Below, piece after piece: positions 5,206 through 8,505 of a DNA stretch of 8,505 nucleotides. The position numbers were made by a program, and so were the translations under genes. The stretch is from the NCBI GenBank assembly GCA_031267475.1, contig JAIRZA010000110.1, forward strand, positions 1-8,505. Reading direction: 5' to 3'. Numbering within the stretch: the stretch's first letter is position 1; every line of letters begins with the position of its first letter. The stretch is from Spirochaetaceae bacterium (GTDB taxonomy: Bacteria; Spirochaetota; Spirochaetia; Treponematales; Breznakiellaceae). The notes under the pieces were generated by a model. That model did not search any database, was not told the origin of the DNA, and saw nothing but the letters and a program-made list of their open reading frames with translations.

Positions 5206-8200
5206 ATGGATTTTTTTAACGGCGGTAATCTCCTTACCCTTGGCATCGTTGCGGCCGCGTTCCTGTTGTTTCGCTATCTTGATAAAGGCAACCGGAATAT
5301 AAGCCATGCCCGCGCTTACGGCAAGGAATTGAAAGACGAAATAAAAAAAGAATTCAGCTTGTTTGCTGAGACTAAGACTGCGGCCTTGCGCGACTACGGT
5401 GTCATTCTTGACGGCGATTTTAAGCGCGCGGAGGCGCTAAAAAAAAATATTGAAGCGGAAATAGCCGTTCTTGAAAAAAATTGCGCGACTGTAAACAATC
5501 TTAGCGAGCGTATAGAAAAATACGAATCTGTTCTAAAAAAATTAGATTCATGGACGGAAAAAGTCGAAGAGAATTTGCGCCGCATCGAAGCGGAATCCGC
5601 CTATATTGAGCTTGTCGCGGAAAAGGCGGACATATCTAAATCCAAATTAAAAGAGATAGATCAGAGCGTGGATAATATACAGTCCCGCATAAAAATAGAA
5701 ATAGACCAGGCGGTGGATACAGCGTCAGCCGCGATTTTGAAGCCTGTACAGACGGTGGTTGCCAATTTGAAAACCACCGCCGAAGAAATCGGGCGCGGAG
5801 TTGAAGAGCATCACGAAGAAATCAAATTGATCGAGGCCGCCCGCAGAAAGCGGCTTGACGACGATATGGCGATTGTCAACGACGCCTTGCGCAAGGTTCT
5901 TGCCTCCGCTTCGGAGCGCTCAAATGAACTTGAAACCGGGATGCTGCGTGATTTGACTGAGGCTGCGGAGAAAAGGAACGCCGAACTGCGTAAGGCTCTG
6001 CTTGAAAAAATTGTGGACACGGAGCGTGTTGTAGACGATAAACTGGACGGGATTGAAAAAGCCATGCAGTCGGCAAAAGCTGTATGGGAAGGTGAAAACA
6101 GGCTCATCGTTGAGGAGCAGAAAAAGTATAAAGACGAGTGGCGGCAGATGGTTATTGAAAAAGCGGAGGCTGCGGAACGCGCTGTGGACGATAAGCTGAA
6201 TGTGATTGAAAAAGCCATGCGGTCGGCAAAAGCTGTATGGGAAGATGAAAACAGGCTCATCGTTGAGGAACAGCAAAAATATAAGGATGAATGGCTGCAG
6301 TCGGTTTCGGACCTGAACGCGCTTGCTCTGGACCGGCGCAATGAGTGGCAAAAGATGCTGCTCGACAGCGACGCGGCTGTTGAGCAGTACCGGCGGGCGC
6401 AGATCGCCCAGCTTGCGTCTCTGGAAGGAATGGCCGCCGACGCCGGAAAGCTGGACGCGGAACTGCGTTTTCATATCGAAAATGTAAAAAAAGAAACTAC
6501 AGACAGTTTTGCGGCCTTTGAAGAGGGTATGAAACAAAATTACAGCGGCGCGGCGGAAAGTTTGGATAAATCTGTAAGCGGCATGAAAAGTAAGATTGAC
6601 GGGCTGGAAAGAGAAATTAACGGGCTAAAGAGCAGCGCCTATGAAAAAGTATCTGGAAACCTTAAAGAGTTTGAAGAGCTGATAGATGCCAATCTGTCAA
6701 AGCGCACGGAAAATATAAACGCCCAAATGATAGAATGGCGCAATAAACTTAGCAAGCGTTTTAACGAATTGAATGAAAGCATGGAAGCGGAATGCCGCAA
6801 GATAGAGCACGAGTGCGGCGAAACCCTGCGTAGTAAAAAAGACGATCTTGACGCTGGCTTTGATGAAGAAATTAAGCGTATCAAAGGTTCTTTCGACGAG
6901 CTGGGGCGAAGTATAGGCGTACAGACGGAGCGTTACGAAAAGTCGATTAAATCTTTGGAAATTCAGCTTCAGAGCAGTTTGGAAGACGCGAAAAAAATCG
7001 TTGACAGCACATTGCGTACTGAAATTTCCCGTTTCGAGATTCAGAACGCGGAACGGCTCAAAAAGCATGAGCGCGACATGGACGAAGCATTGCGCGCGGA
7101 GAGCGCCGTTATTGACGAGCGTTTGGGTGAAATTAAGGCGCAGGCGAATAAATCATACAGCGATGTTGAAGCGTATAAATCCGCCTGTTCCGATCAGTTC
7201 AATGAACTGGACGCCTCGATAGAGAGCGCCCGCAGGCATTTCAAAGAGCTGGCAAACGAAAATGAAGAGCGGCTGGCGGCGGCGCGGTCTAAAATTGAAG
7301 ATACGAGTATGGATATTACGGGTCTGCGTACTGAAATGCTTAACTCTGTTTCCGAAAAGGTTATGGCGCTGGAACACTCGATAAATGAAGCCGATAAGAA
7401 TATCGCTGATTTCTTTAATAAAACAGAGCTTATCGATAAAGCAATCGCGGTAAAAAAAGATGTTGAAAATAAAATCGAAGATCTTAACGCCGATATGGAA
7501 AAGCTTGCGCTGAAAAGTATCGAGCTTTCTGATCTTAAGAATCAATTTGAAAAAATAAAGCGTATGGAAGAAGATCTCAATAATAAGATGACGCAGTTTA
7601 GTATTGAACAGCAGCGTATTGAGCGTATGGAAATGAACTTTAACCGTCTGCTGCAAACGTCTCAGTCGGTCGAGGACAGGCTTAAGCATATAACCGGCAC
7701 GGACGATATGCTTCAGGAAGCGCAGATTAAGATACGCAAGCTGGGCGAAGCAATGTCGGAAACCGAAGATAAATACCAGCGTATAGAAAAGAAGAATCAA
7801 ATACTTGAGGCGGCAAACGATGGAATAGAGAAAAATTTCAAGTTGTTGCAGGAATCGGAAAACTTGACGCAAAAATTGAACGGCGATATACAGCGCGTAA
7901 CCGGGAACATTGAGGATATTCGTCAGGCGGTTGAAACTTTGTCGAATGAAAACGAAAAGGCGCAAGATACTGTGGAACGGCTTTCAAATCTTGATCAAAC
8001 TATTTCGGAAATTGACACGCGCATTCAAAATATACAAAAGGCGCGTGTATGGCTTGCCGATTTAGAGACTCGTTTAGATGAAAAATACCGTGAGGCTAGG
8101 CAGCAGTTTAAGTTGACGGATACTATAATAAAAAAGCAGGATGACAGGCTTAATATGGACAAAGAGGGCTCGCTGCCGCTTGGAACGCGGGATGATGTTA

Positions 8201-8307
8201 TTCGTCTAAAAAAGCAGGGCTGGACGGTTGACGAGATAGCTAAGAATATGAAGATTTCCCGCGCCGCCGTCGAGCTTATTTTGGAGACGGCGTCTCGTGA
8301 AAAATAA
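5206..8307 (+). CDS. Membrane-anchored giant coiled-coil protein, SpiroCoCo-like
   Basis: A 1033-residue protein that I assign, from its architecture, to the spirochaete SpiroCoCo coiled-coil family; its molecular role is unknown to me. One hydrophobic helix at about residues 8-22 (NLLTLGIVAAAFLLF) is followed by a basic segment (R23, K27, R30). By the positive-inside rule the long remainder is cytoplasmic. Residues about 35-980 are almost entirely Glu/Lys/Arg/Ala/Leu-rich, with very few prolines and glycines and heptad-like spacing of hydrophobic residues: a rod or filament. Two 51-residue units (266-316 and 317-367) are tandem copies. The last 40 residues, GTRDDVIRLKKQGWTVDEI and what follows to VELIL (about 993-1026), look like a helix-turn-helix and resemble the C-termini I recall from membrane-anchored DUF6115-type Firmicutes proteins. 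A structural role linking membrane to cytoplasmic filaments or nucleoid is speculation. No strong Shine-Dalgarno sequence precedes the ATG, and translation may depend on coupling to the HAD gene 5 bases upstream. Confidence 0.88.
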   Translation: MDFFNGGNLLTLGIVAAAFLLFRYLDKGNRNISHARAYGKELKDEIKKEFSLFAETKTAALRDYGVILDGDFKRAEALKKNIEAEIAVLEKNCATVNNLSERIEKYESVLKKLDSWTEKVEENLRRIEAESAYIELVAEKADISKSKLKEIDQSVDNIQSRIKIEIDQAVDTASAAILKPVQTVVANLKTTAEEIGRGVEEHHEEIKLIEAARRKRLDDDMAIVNDALRKVLASASERSNELETGMLRDLTEAAEKRNAELRKALLEKIVDTERVVDDKLDGIEKAMQSAKAVWEGENRLIVEEQKKYKDEWRQMVIEKAEAAERAVDDKLNVIEKAMRSAKAVWEDENRLIVEEQQKYKDEWLQSVSDLNALALDRRNEWQKMLLDSDAAVEQYRRAQIAQLASLEGMAADAGKLDAELRFHIENVKKETTDSFAAFEEGMKQNYSGAAESLDKSVSGMKSKIDGLEREINGLKSSAYEKVSGNLKEFEELIDANLSKRTENINAQMIEWRNKLSKRFNELNESMEAECRKIEHECGETLRSKKDDLDAGFDEEIKRIKGSFDELGRSIGVQTERYEKSIKSLEIQLQSSLEDAKKIVDSTLRTEISRFEIQNAERLKKHERDMDEALRAESAVIDERLGEIKAQANKSYSDVEAYKSACSDQFNELDASIESARRHFKELANENEERLAAARSKIEDTSMDITGLRTEMLNSVSEKVMALEHSINEADKNIADFFNKTELIDKAIAVKKDVENKIEDLNADMEKLALKSIELSDLKNQFEKIKRMEEDLNNKMTQFSIEQQRIERMEMNFNRLLQTSQSVEDRLKHITGTDDMLQEAQIKIRKLGEAMSETEDKYQRIEKKNQILEAANDGIEKNFKLLQESENLTQKLNGDIQRVTGNIEDIRQAVETLSNENEKAQDTVERLSNLDQTISEIDTRIQNIQKARVWLADLETRLDEKYREARQQFKLTDTIIKKQDDRLNMDKEGSLPLGTRDDVIRLKKQGWTVDEIAKNMKISRAAVELILETASREK
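6001..6306 (+). repeat. Tandem 153-bp in-frame duplication in the coiled-coil gene
   Basis: Unit one is 6001-6153 and unit two is 6154-6306, each 51 codons. Over the best-matching 117 bases (6031-6147 against 6184-6300) I count 14 differences, about 88% identity. The proteins share 33 of 39 residues there, including EKAM.SAKAVWE and ENRLIVEEQ. Similarity fades toward the unit ends. The phase is kept, so the coil is lengthened without a frameshift. Confidence 0.9.
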
Positions 8308-8389
8308 GGTTATGCCGGCGGCGGGGTACTCTTTCAAATTTGTGAATAATCCTTTAGTATTTTTTGCGGATGTCGAAAAGTAGTTAAGT
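8308..8389. other. Intergenic stretch without a supported gene
   Basis: After the coiled-coil stop codon there is an open frame of only 23 codons at 8312-8383 (MPAAGYSF...), with an AAGG too close to its ATG to act as a normal ribosome-binding site. It is not called a gene. A run of six T at 8360-8365 has no convincing GC stem before it, so no intrinsic terminator is called. Confidence 0.6.
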
Positions 8390-8505
8390 GAGGCTGTTCC
8401 AAAACTTCAGTTTTTGGGGAGACAAGCAAAGCTTGTCCAGCAACTTATGAAAACCGCAGTTTTGTCGTCATCATGACGCGCCCATAGGGCGAAAAACTGC
8501 AAGAG
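8390..8505. repeat. Inverted-repeat-rich segment, possible interspersed repeat or mobile-element end, cut by window edge
   Basis: From GAGGCTGTTCCAAAAC onward the sequence is dense in stems: CCAAAA 8399-8404 with TTTTGG 8412-8417; GACAAGC 8421-8427 with GCTTGTC 8431-8437; AAAAC 8450-8454 with GTTTT 8459-8463; CGTCAT 8466-8471 with ATGACG 8473-8478; CGCCC 8479-8483 with GGGCG 8487-8491. An outer pair, CAGTTTTT 8408-8415 with AAAAACTG 8492-8499, encloses most of it. The starting bases recall terminal sequences of repeats and insertion sequences in bacteria, but no transposase is visible and the right end lies outside the window. A structured RNA is another possibility. Confidence 0.5.

Noticed and set aside
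5811..6537. Minus-strand open frames of 176 and 205 codons within the coiled-coil gene
   Set aside because: They are Ser/Phe/Arg-rich antisense readings of the coil, including its tandem duplication, with no family motifs and no separate regulatory signals.
7153..7965. 270-codon open frame on the minus strand inside the coiled-coil gene
   Set aside because: It is a shadow of the Glu/Lys/Arg-rich coding frame on the opposite strand. It reads as Phe/Leu/Arg-rich low-complexity sequence with no recognisable motif and wholly overlaps a convincing gene.
8265..8292. CGCCGTC/GACGGCG stem (14-base loop) as a terminator of the coiled-coil gene
   Set aside because: It lies inside the coding region before the stop, has a large loop, and is followed by no T-run.
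8312..8383. 23-codon open frame after the coiled-coil gene
   Set aside because: Too short, no properly spaced ribosome-binding site, and no recognisable similarity.
8407..8505. Minus-strand open frame entering from the right edge (32 codons to a stop)
   Set aside because: It coincides with the inverted-repeat segment, so the open frame is more likely a by-product of a repeat than a protein C-terminus. It cannot be judged without sequence beyond the edge.

Overview
The window holds six protein genes in a row, all on the + strand, followed by about 200 bases without a supported gene. The sixth gene is a very long membrane-anchored coiled-coil protein that looks like the spirochaete-specific SpiroCoCo family. 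Together with mixed base composition and the style of the neighbouring genes, this suggests a Treponema-like spirochaete. The genus is an inference, because no rRNA or other phylogenetic marker is present.

Layout. (1) Bases 1-1392: the 3' part of ilvD (dihydroxy-acid dehydratase, branched-chain amino acid synthesis), cut by the window edge. (2) 1402-2418: an unrecognised protein with one N-terminal membrane helix and two alpha/beta lobes. It follows ilvD after 9 bases. (3) 2487-3116: a GmhA-type sedoheptulose-7-phosphate isomerase. (4) 3113-4420: a fusion of an HddC-like sugar-phosphate nucleotidyltransferase and a GmhB-like heptose bisphosphate phosphatase. It starts at a TTG that overlaps the gmhA stop codon. 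(5) 4514-5200: a HAD-superfamily hydrolase. (6) 5206-8307: the 1033-residue coiled-coil protein, only 5 bases after the HAD gene. (7) 8308-8505: no gene; from about 8390 the DNA is packed with inverted repeats and may be the edge of an interspersed repeat.

How the genes fit together. Genes 3 and 4 encode three of the four activities of a nucleotide-activated D-glycero-D-manno-heptose pathway: isomerase, phosphatase and nucleotidyltransferase. The heptose-7-phosphate 1-kinase (HddA type) is not in the window. The product would be an activated heptose for surface glycan, glycolipid or protein glycosylation; the acceptor cannot be seen. These two genes are clearly more AT-rich than ilvD. Genes 5 and 6 probably form a transcription unit, with a plausible promoter in front of gene 5.

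The points most worth a second look are: the three-domain heptose cassette with its coupled TTG start; the design of the coiled-coil protein (membrane helix, about 950 residues of coil, C-terminal helix-turn-helix-like motif) with an internal 153-base tandem duplication; and the structured repeat at the right edge. No CRISPR array, tRNA, rRNA, transposase or convincing intrinsic terminator was seen.
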